Shown piece after piece: positions 22,709-31,315 of a stretch of 43,675 nt of DNA. Positions within the stretch are counted from its first letter, which is position 1, and each line of letters begins with the position of its first letter. Below the pieces are notes generated by a model. That model was not told the origin of the DNA. It was given only the letters and a program-made list of their open reading frames with translations, and ran no database searches. The stretch comes from an uncultured Clostridium sp. (lineage in GTDB: Bacteria; Bacillota_A; Clostridia; TANB77; CAG-508): contig CAMLYR010000003.1 in the NCBI GenBank assembly GCA_946491915.1, positions 1-43,675 on the forward strand, written 5' to 3'. The translations under genes and the position numbers were made by a program.

Positions 22709-25321
22709 CTATTTTACTTCTTTTCCATAATAACTATCTAATAAGATTTGTTTTATTTCTGATACAAGTGGTACTCTTGGATTAGCAGTTGTACATTGAT
22801 CTTCAAAAGCTCTATCTGCTAACATGTCCACTTTTGATAAAAATTCTTGTTCATCAATTCCAGCATCTTTAAATGATTTTGGAATATTCATATGTTCATT
22901 CATTTCTTTAATTTTTTCTATTAAGCTACTAATTCCCTCTTCAACTGTTTTTGCTTTTAATCCTGCTTTTTTTGCTATTTCAGAATATTTTCTATCAGCT
23001 ATAAAATATTCATATTTAGGGAATGAAACAAATTTTGTTGGTTTTGTAGCATTATATCTTACCACATATGGTAATAATATGGCATTAATTCTTCCATGTG
23101 GTAAATGGAATTCTGCACCAATTTTATGTGCCATTGAATGGTTGACTCCTAAAAATGCATTTGTGAATGCCATACCTGCAATTGTACTTGCATTATGCAT
23201 TTTTTCACGAGCCAATTTATTGTTTCCATCATCATATGCTTGTTCTAAGTATTGGAATACCAATTCTACTGCTTTTTCAGCTAATCCATCTGTATAATCT
23301 GATGCCATATTTGAAACATAGGCTTCTAATGCATGTGTTAACACATCCATACCTGTATCTGCTGTAATTGATTTTGGTAAACTCATAACTAGATCTGGGT
23401 CTACAATTGCTACATCTGGTGTTAATTCATAATCTGCTAATGGATATTTTTTGTTTTTCTCTTTATCTGTGATAACAGCAAATGATGTTACCTCTGAACC
23501 TGTACCTGATGTTGTTGGAATCGCTACCATTTGACATTTTTCACCTAATTTAGGGAATTTATAGGTACGTTTTCTAATATCCATGAATTTTAGTTTTAAT
23601 CCTTCTGGATCTGCTTCTGGGTGTTCATAGAATAACCACATTCCTTTTGCTGCATCAATTGGACTTCCTCCACCTAATGCAATAATGACATCTGGTTTGA
23701 AGTTTTTCATTGTTTCAACACCTTTCATAATGGTATCAAATGATGGATCTGATTCTACTTCACTAAAGATTTCTGAATGTACATAATGTTGTCGATTTCT
23801 TAGGTGATATAAGATTTTATCTACATATCCTAATTTTACCATTCCTGGATCTGTTACAATAAATGCTCTTTCAATATTTGGCATTTTCTCTAAATAAGCA
23901 ATTGAACCTGCTTCAAAATATATTTTTTCTGGAACTTTAAACCATTGCATATTAACCCTCCTATTTGCAACTCTTTTTATATTAATCAAGTTTACTGATG
24001 ATACATTGGCTGTTGTTGAGTTTCCACCAAATGAACCACAACCTAATGTTAATGATGGCATATTGGTATTATATATATCACCAATTGCACCATGTGTTGA
24101 TGGAGAGTTTACAATGATTCTTCCTGCTTTCATGGTTTCTGAAAATCTTAAAATGGTATCTTTATTTTCTGAATGAATAACAGCTGAATGTCCTAGTCCA
24201 CCAAATTCTAGTAATTTCTCTGCTAATGGTATTCCTTCATCTTCATCTTTTACAACATAGTATGTTAATACTGGACTTAATTTTTCTTTTGAGAATGGAT
24301 ATTCTTTTCCAACTCCAGTTTCAGGCACAACAATGACTTTTGTATCTTCTGGAATTTCAAATCCAGCATCTTTGGCTATTGTATAAGGATATTGTCCTGG
24401 TACATGTGATTTTAATTTGTAATCTCCATTTTCTAATTTTTCAAACATACTATTTGCTAATTTTTCTTTTTCTTCTTCATTTACAAAATAGCAACCTGCT
24501 TTTTTCATTAGTTCTTCAAATCTTTTTTGAATTTCTTTATCAATAATAACGGCTTGTTCTGATGCACAAATCATACCATTGTCAAATGCTTTTGACATAA
24601 CTAAGTCATTAACAGATGTTTCTAATTTTGCTGTTTTATCAATATAGCATGGAACATTTCCAGGTCCTACACCTAATGCTGGTTTTCCGCAAGAATATGC
24701 TGATTTAACCATACCTGTCCCACCTGTTGCTAAAATTAAATTGACATCTGGATGGTTCATTAATAATCTTGTTGCTGTGATACTTGGTTTTTCAATCCAT
24801 AAAATACAGTTTTCTGGTGCACCTGCTTTTACAGCTGCATCTCTTAAAATTCTAGCTGCTTCTACACTACATTTTTGTGCAGATGGGTGAAATCCAAATA
24901 TGATAACATTTCTCGTTTTTGCTGATATGATAGATTTAAACATGGTTGTTGATGTTGGATTGGTAACAGGTGTAACCCCTGCTATAATTCCAATTGGTTC
25001 TGCAATTTCTACATAATCATCTTCTATATTTTCATCTATAATTCCTACTGTTTTTTCATATTTGATACTATGATATATATATTCTGTTGCAAACATATTC
25101 TTTGTAATTTTATCTTCATAGATTCCTCTTTTTGTTTCTTCAACTGCCATTTTTGCTAATCTCATATGATTTTCAAGGCCTGCCATTGCCATTGCTTTTG
25201 TGATGTTGTTTACTGTTTCTTGGTCTAGTTTTAAATATTCTTGAGATGCTACTTTTGCTTTTTCTACTAACTCATTAATCATTTGTTCAATTTCTTTTTC
25301 TTCATTTACGTTATCACTCAT
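22709..25321 (-). CDS. adhE: Bifunctional acetaldehyde-CoA/alcohol dehydrogenase
   Basis: Converts acetyl-CoA to acetaldehyde to ethanol, regenerating NAD+; forms spirosome filaments. N-terminal aldehyde dehydrogenase domain (about 1-440) with the catalytic Cys in 'DNGMICASEQAVI' and 'ATGGTGMVKSAYSCGKPALG'; linker; C-terminal iron-dependent alcohol dehydrogenase (about 455-870) with 'ALGGGSPIDAAKGMWL', 'PTTSGTGSEVT', and Fe-binding Asp/His in 'DVLTHALEAYVSN' and 'HSMAHKIGAEFHLPHG'. 870 residues, full length. Start placed at ATG 25321 (MSDNVNEE) behind AGGAGG at 6 bp; the in-frame ATG nine codons upstream lies before that site. Strong promoter 88 bases upstream. Works downstream of PflB, encoded 3 kb away. 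Confidence 0.97.
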   Translation of the reverse strand: MSDNVNEEKEIEQMINELVEKAKVASQEYLKLDQETVNNITKAMAMAGLENHMRLAKMAVEETKRGIYEDKITKNMFATEYIYHSIKYEKTVGIIDENIEDDYVEIAEPIGIIAGVTPVTNPTSTTMFKSIISAKTRNVIIFGFHPSAQKCSVEAARILRDAAVKAGAPENCILWIEKPSITATRLLMNHPDVNLILATGGTGMVKSAYSCGKPALGVGPGNVPCYIDKTAKLETSVNDLVMSKAFDNGMICASEQAVIIDKEIQKRFEELMKKAGCYFVNEEEKEKLANSMFEKLENGDYKLKSHVPGQYPYTIAKDAGFEIPEDTKVIVVPETGVGKEYPFSKEKLSPVLTYYVVKDEDEGIPLAEKLLEFGGLGHSAVIHSENKDTILRFSETMKAGRIIVNSPSTHGAIGDIYNTNMPSLTLGCGSFGGNSTTANVSSVNLINIKRVANRRVNMQWFKVPEKIYFEAGSIAYLEKMPNIERAFIVTDPGMVKLGYVDKILYHLRNRQHYVHSEIFSEVESDPSFDTIMKGVETMKNFKPDVIIALGGGSPIDAAKGMWLFYEHPEADPEGLKLKFMDIRKRTYKFPKLGEKCQMVAIPTTSGTGSEVTSFAVITDKEKNKKYPLADYELTPDVAIVDPDLVMSLPKSITADTGMDVLTHALEAYVSNMASDYTDGLAEKAVELVFQYLEQAYDDGNNKLAREKMHNASTIAGMAFTNAFLGVNHSMAHKIGAEFHLPHGRINAILLPYVVRYNATKPTKFVSFPKYEYFIADRKYSEIAKKAGLKAKTVEEGISSLIEKIKEMNEHMNIPKSFKDAGIDEQEFLSKVDMLADRAFEDQCTTANPRVPLVSEIKQILLDSYYGKEVK

Positions 25322-25408
25322 AAATAACCTCCTCTTCGAGCAATACATATCTGCTCTATGTTTTCTAAAACCTTCTATTACTCCATTATAAAAGATTTCA
25401 ACAAATCC

Positions 25409-25436
25409 ATTATATATGATTGGTTTGAAATGTCAA
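25409..25436 (-). promoter_or_regulatory. Promoter of adhE
   Basis: TTGACA, 16 bases, TATAAT on the minus strand: the best consensus match in the window. A leader of about 80 bases follows before the start codon. Confidence 0.7.
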
Positions 25437-25477
25437 TAATATCCAAAAGATATTTTTCAGTTTTTTTGACAAAAAAC

Positions 25478-25543
25478 TTACAATTCACAGCTTTAAATAG
25501 ATACTAATTAGAATGTTGAAATACTATTAGCTGTGAATTGTAA
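25478..25543. repeat. Short hairpin with TTACAATTCACAG ends
   Basis: 15-bp perfect arms TTACAATTCACAGCT / AGCTGTGAATTGTAA, with an inner AATAG/CTATT pair. The end sequence matches that of the long-hairpin copy at 26.8 kb (TTACAGTTCACAG), so this may be a copy that lost its centre. Confidence 0.55.
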
Positions 25544-25550
25544 CCACAAA

Positions 25551-25578
25551 AAATACAAGTACTTTCATACTTGTATTT
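25551..25578 (-). terminator. Terminator of the M23 peptidase gene
   Basis: Perfect 11-bp stem AAATACAAGTA / TACTTGTATTT, starting at the stop codon and followed by TTTTGTGG on the minus strand. Confidence 0.75.
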
Positions 25579-26585
25579 TAATCCTTATATAAATAATCTT
25601 GTGGGTCAACATGTTCTCCATTTACTCTAATTTCTAAATGCAAATGAGGTCCTGTAGAATTTCCTGTTGAACCAACCCCTGCTATAACATCTCCAGCTTT
25701 TACAGTATCTCCTTTTTTTACATACATTTTACTTGTATGTGCATACCAAGTTTCTACACCATTTCCATGGTCCACTTTTACTAGATATCCATAAGATCCA
25801 CTATATCCTGCACTAATGACATTTCCATCTGCCACTACTTTTATATCTGTACCAGTTACTGCTGAGATATCCAATCCTGTATGTGTTGATTTTCTTATAC
25901 TGCTACTTGCCCCATATCTGGAAGTGATTGTTCCTTCAATTGGTGTTACTGCTAATTTAATACCATTAATACTTGGTAATGCATTCCATCTTTCTTCCTC
26001 TTCTTTTTGTTGTTCTATTTCTTCTATAGCAGTTTGTACTGTTTCTTGAACATTTGCTTTTGCTACTTCTAAATCTGATGTATCTGCTTCTTCTTCATTT
26101 TGTGTATATTTTTCTACAATACTTAAATTAATTTCTTCACTATCATTTTCTTCTTTTATTTCATTGACTAATTCTTCTGCTTCTTCACTTGTATTTACTT
26201 TTTCAACAACCGTTTCTTGCACTGCTATCTCATAGTATTTATAAGTAATGGTTGTTTCTTCTTTTAATTCTTGTACAACCTCTTTCTCCTCTGTATTTTC
26301 TGTTCTGCTTACTAATTTTAACTCATATTCTGGTTCTTCGTTTAAGCTAATATCTTCAATTGTTTTATCAGAATTTTCTGTAATCTCTTCTTTTAATGTT
26401 TCTTCTAATGCTTGTTTATTTTCTACATATCCAAGTTCTTCACCAGAAATACTTACTTTATACATTGGTTTATATTTTATGAATATAATCGCGATAATAA
26501 TCCCCAAAGCTATCATTGTAATGTTAAAAAATTTCAGAAACTCTTTTGTGTAAAATTTTAGTTTCTTTTTTAAAATAAAATCCAC
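25578..26585 (-). CDS. Membrane-anchored M23 (LytM-type) metallopeptidase
   Basis: 335 residues: N-terminal basic stretch and one membrane helix (about 20-36), an acidic Glu-rich stalk (45-200), and a C-terminal M23 zinc endopeptidase domain with His235 and Asp239 in 'THTGLDIS', His283 in 'WYAHTSK', and His314/His316 in 'GPHLHLEIR'. All zinc and catalytic residues are present, so it probably cleaves peptidoglycan cross-bridges outside the membrane. Start: the GTG at 26585 is only one base from the AAAGGAG site; the next codon at a normal distance is the in-frame ATT three codons on, so the true start is uncertain. A good promoter precedes it and a terminator follows: a single-gene unit. Confidence 0.9.
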   Translation of the reverse strand: MDFILKKKLKFYTKEFLKFFNITMIALGIIIAIIFIKYKPMYKVSISGEELGYVENKQALEETLKEEITENSDKTIEDISLNEEPEYELKLVSRTENTEEKEVVQELKEETTITYKYYEIAVQETVVEKVNTSEEAEELVNEIKEENDSEEINLSIVEKYTQNEEEADTSDLEVAKANVQETVQTAIEEIEQQKEEEERWNALPSINGIKLAVTPIEGTITSRYGASSSIRKSTHTGLDISAVTGTDIKVVADGNVISAGYSGSYGYLVKVDHGNGVETWYAHTSKMYVKKGDTVKAGDVIAGVGSTGNSTGPHLHLEIRVNGEHVDPQDYLYKD

Positions 26586-26618
26586 TCTCCTTTATGTTTT
26601 TTTACGCGACTAGTCTAT

Positions 26619-26647
26619 ATTATACTATATATTCTGCCTTTTTTCAA
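26619..26647 (-). promoter_or_regulatory. Promoter of the M23 peptidase gene
   Basis: TTGAAA, 17 bases, TATAAT on the minus strand, 34 bases before the coding start. Confidence 0.6.
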
Positions 26648-26808
26648 ACTTTGTATACATAATTTAAAATAAAAAACCAAAATTATTCAGAATTTTCAAT
26701 TTTCTTTCTCTTCTATTAGTATTTTTTCTCTTAAATTCTCTTTTTTACTAATTTTTTCTTGACTTTTCATAAATTTCTTATCAATATGTACAAGTTCAGA
26801 CCAAAATG

Positions 26809-27044
26809 TTACAGTTCACAGTTTAATCAATACCCCTAGAGGCTTATGTTCTTCTAGATTGAATAAAATTTCGAATGTGATTGGAAAATAATTAGAAACT
26901 CTTGAATAATTTTATGGAAAATGTTCGCGCTTGCCGTGAAAGGGTGCCATAAAATTATTTTAGAGTTTCTTATTATTTGTATTGAGCCGAGAAATTTAGA
27001 AGAACATAAGCCTCTAGGGGCATTGATTAAACTGTGAACTGTAA
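26809..27044. repeat. Long-hairpin intergenic element, copy E3
   Basis: Outer arms of 48 bp (26809-26856 and 26997-27044, one mismatch) begin TTACAGTTCACAG. Internal loop CGAATGTGATTGGA / GTATTGAGCCGAG, as in copy E1, then a ~31-bp inner stem (left AATAATTAGAAACTC, right GAGTTTCTTATTATT) and a loop containing TGTTCGCGCTT, found inverted in E1. It occupies the middle of the 26586-27181 gap, which otherwise holds the promoters of the M23 and Xre genes; I see no gene in it. Confidence 0.8.
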
Positions 27045-27084
27045 TACCAAATAACTTCTATTTTTAGCTTTTCACAAGAAAACC

Positions 27085-27129
27085 TTGACTTTTTCGATTT
27101 ATTATTATATAGTATCATCGTAGACTATA
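27085..27129 (+). promoter_or_regulatory. Promoter and likely operator of the Xre gene
   Basis: TTGACT, 17 bases, TATAGT. The -10 is the left half of an inverted repeat TATAGT-10 bases-ACTATA, which is where an autoregulating Xre protein could bind. The operator role is inference. Confidence 0.55.
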
Positions 27130-27181
27130 TGGTAAACATATACTTTACATTTGTTAGTACTAAAATAGGAAGGTGATATAT

Positions 27182-27508
27182 ATGGCATTAGATTATAATA
27201 TTATTGGTCAAAGAATCAAACAAGCAAGACTTGCAAAAAATTATACGCAGGAAGAATTATCAGAAAAAATAGATGTTTCTGTTGCATTCTTAAGTAGAGT
27301 TGAAAGAGGAAACTCTCATATTAATTTAAAAAGATTAACACAAATTTGTAATTTATTAGATGTTTCAGAAGGATATATTTTAAGTGGTACTTCTAGTGAT
27401 TCAGAAAATTATCTATCTAAAGAGTTCTCTGACTTACTAAAAAGTTGCCCTGCACATAAGCAAAGATTAATTTATAAAATTGCGAAAATCATTGCAGAAG
27501 CTGAATAA
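27182..27508 (+). CDS. Xre-family HTH transcriptional regulator
   Basis: A 108-residue cytoplasmic protein. The helix-turn-helix spans residues ~6-62: 'IGQRIKQARLAKNYTQEELSEK' and 'VSVAFLSRVERGNSHINLKRL'. The short C-terminal helical tail (65-108) probably dimerises. Start placed at ATG 27182 (MALDYNIIG), 7 bases after the AGGAAGGTGA site; the GTG three codons before overlaps it. Alone in its transcription unit, between the M23 gene (divergent) and pflB (same direction, 438 bp on). It has its own promoter and a possible self-operator. Targets unknown; it is a DNA-binding regulator by strong motif match, but whether it controls pflB cannot be seen. Confidence 0.9.
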   Translation: MALDYNIIGQRIKQARLAKNYTQEELSEKIDVSVAFLSRVERGNSHINLKRLTQICNLLDVSEGYILSGTSSDSENYLSKEFSDLLKSCPAHKQRLIYKIAKIIAEAE

Positions 27509-27517
27509 ATTCGTATA

Positions 27518-27549
27518 AAAAACCAATATCGAAAAAATATTGGTTTTTT
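27518..27549 (+). terminator. Terminator of the Xre gene
   Basis: AAAACCAATAT / ATATTGGTTTT stem with a TTTTTTG tail, 10 bases after the stop. A second small hairpin GTTGC-TTTT-GCAAC with a T7 run follows at once (to about 27577). Confidence 0.85.
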
Positions 27550-27737
27550 GTTGCTTTTGCAACAGCTTTTTTTAAATTTTATTCATATGATTAGTCTGCA
27601 AATGTAATTAATAATAGAAATTATCTATTATCTTTCATACAAAAGATAGACTGTTTAAATTTGATACAAATTATGCCATAATATTTTCCTTATATCGACA
27701 CGATTTTACAAGTTTATCAAATTATTTTCATTTTGGA

Positions 27738-27766
27738 TTGATTATATTTCGCAGATATGGTATCAT
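27738..27766 (+). promoter_or_regulatory. Promoter of pflB with a long structured leader
   Basis: TTGATT, 17 bases, TATCAT. A leader of ~175 bases follows before the ATG. It contains GAAATC-AAA-GATTTC and a larger pair GATTTTTCCT / AGGAAAATC (about 27838-27876). The rest of the 27509-27946 gap (27578-27737) shows no gene. Confidence 0.45.
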
Positions 27767-27946
27767 ATTATGTGGTCAAAATGATAATACTAATAAAAGC
27801 ATGTACTAAAGAAATCAAAGATTTCTATGCAAAGTCGATTTTTCCTATATAAATAATAGACGATAAGGAAAATCAAATGAATGTATTGATAAGAGATTAT
27901 TAATTATATTTCATTTTATTCTTAATTAAGGAGGGTTTTTAATATT

Positions 27947-30184
27947 ATGAAATTTGAACAATGGGAAGGATTTGAAAAAGGTGATTGGCAAAGTGAAATC
28001 AATGTAAGAGATTTCATTCAAAGAAACTATACACCTTATGAAGGAGATTCAACATTTTTGGCTGGGCCTACAGAAAAAACAAAGAAATTGTGGGACGAAG
28101 TATTAGAACTTTATAAAAAAGAAAAAGCTTCTAAAGGTGGTGTCCTTGATATAGACACGAAAACTATTTCAAGTGTCAATGCCTATGAACCTGGATATAT
28201 TGATAAAGATTTAGAAGAAATTGTAGGACTTCAAACAGATGCTCCATTAAAAAGAGCCATTATGCCTTATGGAGGAATTCGTATTGTGGAAAAAGCTTGT
28301 GCAGCTTATGATAGAAAAGTAGATGATGAAGTAGAAGAAATTTTCCACAAATATAGAAAAACACATAATGATGGTGTATTTAGTGTATATACACCAGATA
28401 TTAGAGCTGCTAGAAGTGCTCACTTACTTACTGGATTACCAGATGGATATGGTAGAGGAAGAATTATTGGTGATTACAGAAGAGTTGCTTTATATGGTGT
28501 GGACATGTTAATTGAAGAAAAAAAGCAAAACTTAGAAATATTAGATGATGACTGTATGACAGAAGAAATTATTCGTGAAAGAGAAGAAATTAGTGAGCAA
28601 ATCAAAGCTTTAAATGATTTGAAAGCTATGGCTTTAAAATATGGTTTTGATATTTCTAAACCTGCTAGCAATAGTAAAGAAGCTGTTCAATGGTTATACT
28701 TTGGATATTTAGGTGCTGTAAAATCTCAAGATGGTGCAGCTATGAGTATTGGTAGAACTTCTACTTTCTTAGATATTTATTTTGAAAGAGATTTAGAAAA
28801 TGGAACCATCACAGAAGAAGAAATTCAAGAAATCATGGACCATTTTGTTATGAAATTAAGATTAGTTCGTTTCTTAAGGACACCTGAATACAACGAATTG
28901 TTCAGTGGTGACCCTGTATGGGTAACAGAAAGTATTGGTGGTATGGGAATCGATGGAAGAACTTTAGTTACCAAAAACTCTTTTAGAATTCTTCATACAC
29001 TAGAAAATTTAGGACCAGCTCCAGAACCAAACTTAACTGTTTTATGGTCTGTCAATTTACCAGAAGGATTCAAGAGATATACCACAGATTTATCTATCAG
29101 AACATCTTCTATTCAATATGAAAGTGATGATTTAATGAGAATCACATTAGGAGATGATTATGGAATTGCTTGTTGTGTTTCTCCAATGAGAATTGGTAAA
29201 CAAATGCAATTCTTTGGTGCAAGGGCAAACTTAGCAAAAACTTTATTATATGCTATCAATGGTGGTAGAGATGAAATGTCTGGAAAACAAGTTACTCCAA
29301 AATTTGCTCCAATTACTTCTGAATATTTAGATTATGATGAAGTTATGGAAAAATTCAATCAAATGATGGATTATGTAGCAAAAATCTACATCAAAGCATT
29401 AAATGCTATCCACTATATGCATGATAAATATTGTTATGAAGCAATTGAAATGGCTCTTCATGATAAAGATATTATCAGAACAATGGCTTGTGGTATTGCT
29501 GGTTTATCTGTTGTTGCTGATTCACTTTCTGCAATCAAATATGCAAAAGTAAAAGTCATTAGAGATGAAACTGGACTTGCTACTGATTATGAAATAGAAG
29601 GAGATTTTCCTAAATTTGGTAATGATGATGATAGAGTAGATAGTATTGCCGTTGATATTGTAAAAACATTTATGAATAAATTAAGAAGATATCCAACTTA
29701 TAGAAATTCTAAACATACTTTATCTATTCTTACCATCACATCAAATGTCGTTTATGGAAAAGCAACAGGAAATACACCTGATGGAAGAAGAATGGGTGCT
29801 CCATTTGGACCTGGTGCAAATCCATTACACGGAAGAGATACAAATGGTGCCTTAGCTGTTATGAACTCTATTGCAAAATTACCTTTTGATTATGCAGAAG
29901 ATGGTATTTCATATACATTCTCCATCACGCCTAAAACATTAGGAAAAGATGAAGACACAAGAGTAACAAACTTGGTAACTATGTTAGATGGATATTTCAA
30001 ACAAACAGGACATCATATCAATGTAAACGTTTTCGATAGAAGCTTATTAATTGACGCTATGGAACATCCAGAAAATTATCCTCAATTAACAATAAGAGTA
30101 TCTGGATATGCCGTAAACTTTACAAAATTAACAAGAGAACAACAATTAGATGTTATTAATAGAACAATTCATGAAAAAATTTAA
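27947..30184 (+). CDS. pflB: Formate C-acetyltransferase (pyruvate formate-lyase)
   Basis: Glycyl-radical enzyme splitting pyruvate with CoA to acetyl-CoA and formate, the key anaerobic pyruvate step. The active-site pair is Cys409-Cys410 in '[13 protein letters not shown]', and the radical glycine is Gly720 in '[12 protein letters not shown]', near the C-terminus as expected. 745 residues, full length. Other family blocks: '[18 protein letters not shown]', '[18 protein letters not shown]'. ATG with AGGAGG at 12 bp. The activating enzyme gene follows 220 bp downstream. Codon use is like its neighbours but cleaner, consistent with high expression. The radical makes the enzyme oxygen-sensitive, pointing to an anaerobic life. 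Confidence 0.98.
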   Translation: MKFEQWEGFEKGDWQSEINVRDFIQRNYTPYEGDSTFLAGPTEKTKKLWDEVLELYKKEKASKGGVLDIDTKTISSVNAYEPGYIDKDLEEIVGLQTDAPLKRAIMPYGGIRIVEKACAAYDRKVDDEVEEIFHKYRKTHNDGVFSVYTPDIRAARSAHLLTGLPDGYGRGRIIGDYRRVALYGVDMLIEEKKQNLEILDDDCMTEEIIREREEISEQIKALNDLKAMALKYGFDISKPASNSKEAVQWLYFGYLGAVKSQDGAAMSIGRTSTFLDIYFERDLENGTITEEEIQEIMDHFVMKLRLVRFLRTPEYNELFSGDPVWVTESIGGMGIDGRTLVTKNSFRILHTLENLGPAPEPNLTVLWSVNLPEGFKRYTTDLSIRTSSIQYESDDLMRITLGDDYGIACCVSPMRIGKQMQFFGARANLAKTLLYAINGGRDEMSGKQVTPKFAPITSEYLDYDEVMEKFNQMMDYVAKIYIKALNAIHYMHDKYCYEAIEMALHDKDIIRTMACGIAGLSVVADSLSAIKYAKVKVIRDETGLATDYEIEGDFPKFGNDDDRVDSIAVDIVKTFMNKLRRYPTYRNSKHTLSILTITSNVVYGKATGNTPDGRRMGAPFGPGANPLHGRDTNGALAVMNSIAKLPFDYAEDGISYTFSITPKTLGKDEDTRVTNLVTMLDGYFKQTGHHINVNVFDRSLLIDAMEHPENYPQLTIRVSGYAVNFTKLTREQQLDVINRTIHEKI

Positions 30185-30202
30185 ACTTTTAATGAATTAA
30201 AT

Positions 30203-30232
30203 AAGGGATTGAAGGACTCTCCTTTAATCCCT
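30203..30232 (+). terminator. Hairpin after pflB, likely partial terminator
   Basis: AAGGGATT / AATCCCT with an inner GAAGGA/TCCTTT pair, 20 bases beyond the pflB stop, followed by ATTCTCTTCTTA. The weak T-run suggests an attenuator that keeps pflA below pflB, or an mRNA-stabilising 3' structure. The rest of the gap (30233-30404) shows nothing recognisable besides a segment CACGTACTAGGAAAAGCAAAGATTTTTAG resembling part of the pflB leader. Confidence 0.55.
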
Positions 30233-30404
30233 ATTCTCTTCTTACTAAATTATATTTTCACTATATTAAATATTTTGAACAATACCATGAAAAACACGTA
30301 CTAGGAAAAGCAAAGATTTTTAGAGATTATTATTTTTATTTAAAACAACAATTTCTTAGATAAAACTTTATATTTTACTAATATAATTAATTAAAGGAGC
30401 TATT

Positions 30405-31160
30405 ATGGAAAATAATATAACTACACAAAATAATGAAAAAGATTTAAGATATTATGCAAAAGTACATTCAATAGAAACCTTTGGTGCTGTTGATGGTCCA
30501 GGAATCCGTTTTGTATTATTTCTTCAAGGTTGTCATTTACAATGTAAATATTGTCATAATCGTGATACTTGGGATATGAAAGAAGGAAAATATCAATCAG
30601 TTGATGACATCTATAAAATGATTTTAAAATACAAAAATTATATCACTCCAAATGGTGGGGTAACTGTTTCAGGTGGAGAACCTTTATTACAAGTAAAATT
30701 TTTAATTGAATTATTTACAAAATTAAAAAAGAAAAAAATCCATACTTGTATTGATACTTCTGGAATGGTAGCCTTAACAGATGATATAAAACAATTATTA
30801 ACCTTAACAGATTTGGTTCTATTAGATATTAAACATATTGATAGCGAAAAGTGTAAAGCATTGGTTGGTTTTGATAATAAACTAGAATTAGAATTTGCAA
30901 GATATTTAAGCAATAACAATATACCTATATGGATTAGACAAGTATTAGTACCAGGGTATACAGATGATGAAAAAGATTTACGAAAACTAAAAGAATTTAT
31001 TTCTACCTTAAATACAGTTGAAAAAGTAGAAATTTTGCCATATCACAGTATTGGTAAATATAAATGGACAAAATTAGGTTTAAAATATGATTTAGAAGAT
31101 ATTAGAGATGCTACTAGTGATGATGTCAAACGTGCAAAAACAATTTTAGGAATCAGTTAA
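30405..31160 (+). CDS. pflA: Pyruvate formate-lyase activating enzyme
   Basis: Radical SAM enzyme that installs the glycyl radical in PflB using S-adenosylmethionine and a [4Fe-4S] cluster. The cluster motif CxxxCxxC is at Cys43, Cys47 and Cys50 in 'GCHLQCKYCHNRDTW', preceded by 'DGPGIRFVLFLQGC'; also seen are the SAM-contact 'GGVTVSGGEPLLQ' and 'VLLDIKHID'. 251 residues, standard for the short (no ferredoxin domain) PflA. ATG with AAAGGAG at 6 bp. Lies 220 bp after pflB. Its TAA stop is the first base run of a REP-like element, i.e. the repeat starts right at the stop. Confidence 0.96.
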   Translation: MENNITTQNNEKDLRYYAKVHSIETFGAVDGPGIRFVLFLQGCHLQCKYCHNRDTWDMKEGKYQSVDDIYKMILKYKNYITPNGGVTVSGGEPLLQVKFLIELFTKLKKKKIHTCIDTSGMVALTDDIKQLLTLTDLVLLDIKHIDSEKCKALVGFDNKLELEFARYLSNNNIPIWIRQVLVPGYTDDEKDLRKLKEFISTLNTVEKVEILPYHSIGKYKWTKLGLKYDLEDIRDATSDDVKRAKTILGIS

Positions 31161-31313
31161 AAAGGGAAATTGGGGACGGACTCATTTTTCCCTTTTTAAT
31201 ATTATAAAAATTTTAAAAATATAGAATATAAAGTCATTACACGATTTTGTATAAGCTAAATTTTCACAGAAATTCTAAAAGGGAAAAATGAGTCCGTCCC
31301 CAATTTCCCTTTT
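31159..31313. repeat. Deleted copy of the 20.2-kb MITE-like element
   Basis: Terminal arms AAAAGGGAAATTGGGGACGG... (31159-31195) and its reverse complement (31277-31313) are inverted repeats. Between them, 31210-31276 reads AAAAATATAGAATATAAAG... through ...AGAAATTCT, nearly identical (reverse-complemented) to the inner right part of the element at 20.4 kb. The central unpaired part and the other half are missing. It fills the gap from the pflA stop to the stop of the convergent gene. Confidence 0.75.
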
Positions 31314-31315
31314 CT

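Noticed and set aside
27780..27880. pfl (ZTP) riboswitch upstream of pflB
   Set aside because: The GC-rich conserved core of the ZTP riboswitch is not visible; the stems here are AT-rich and differ.
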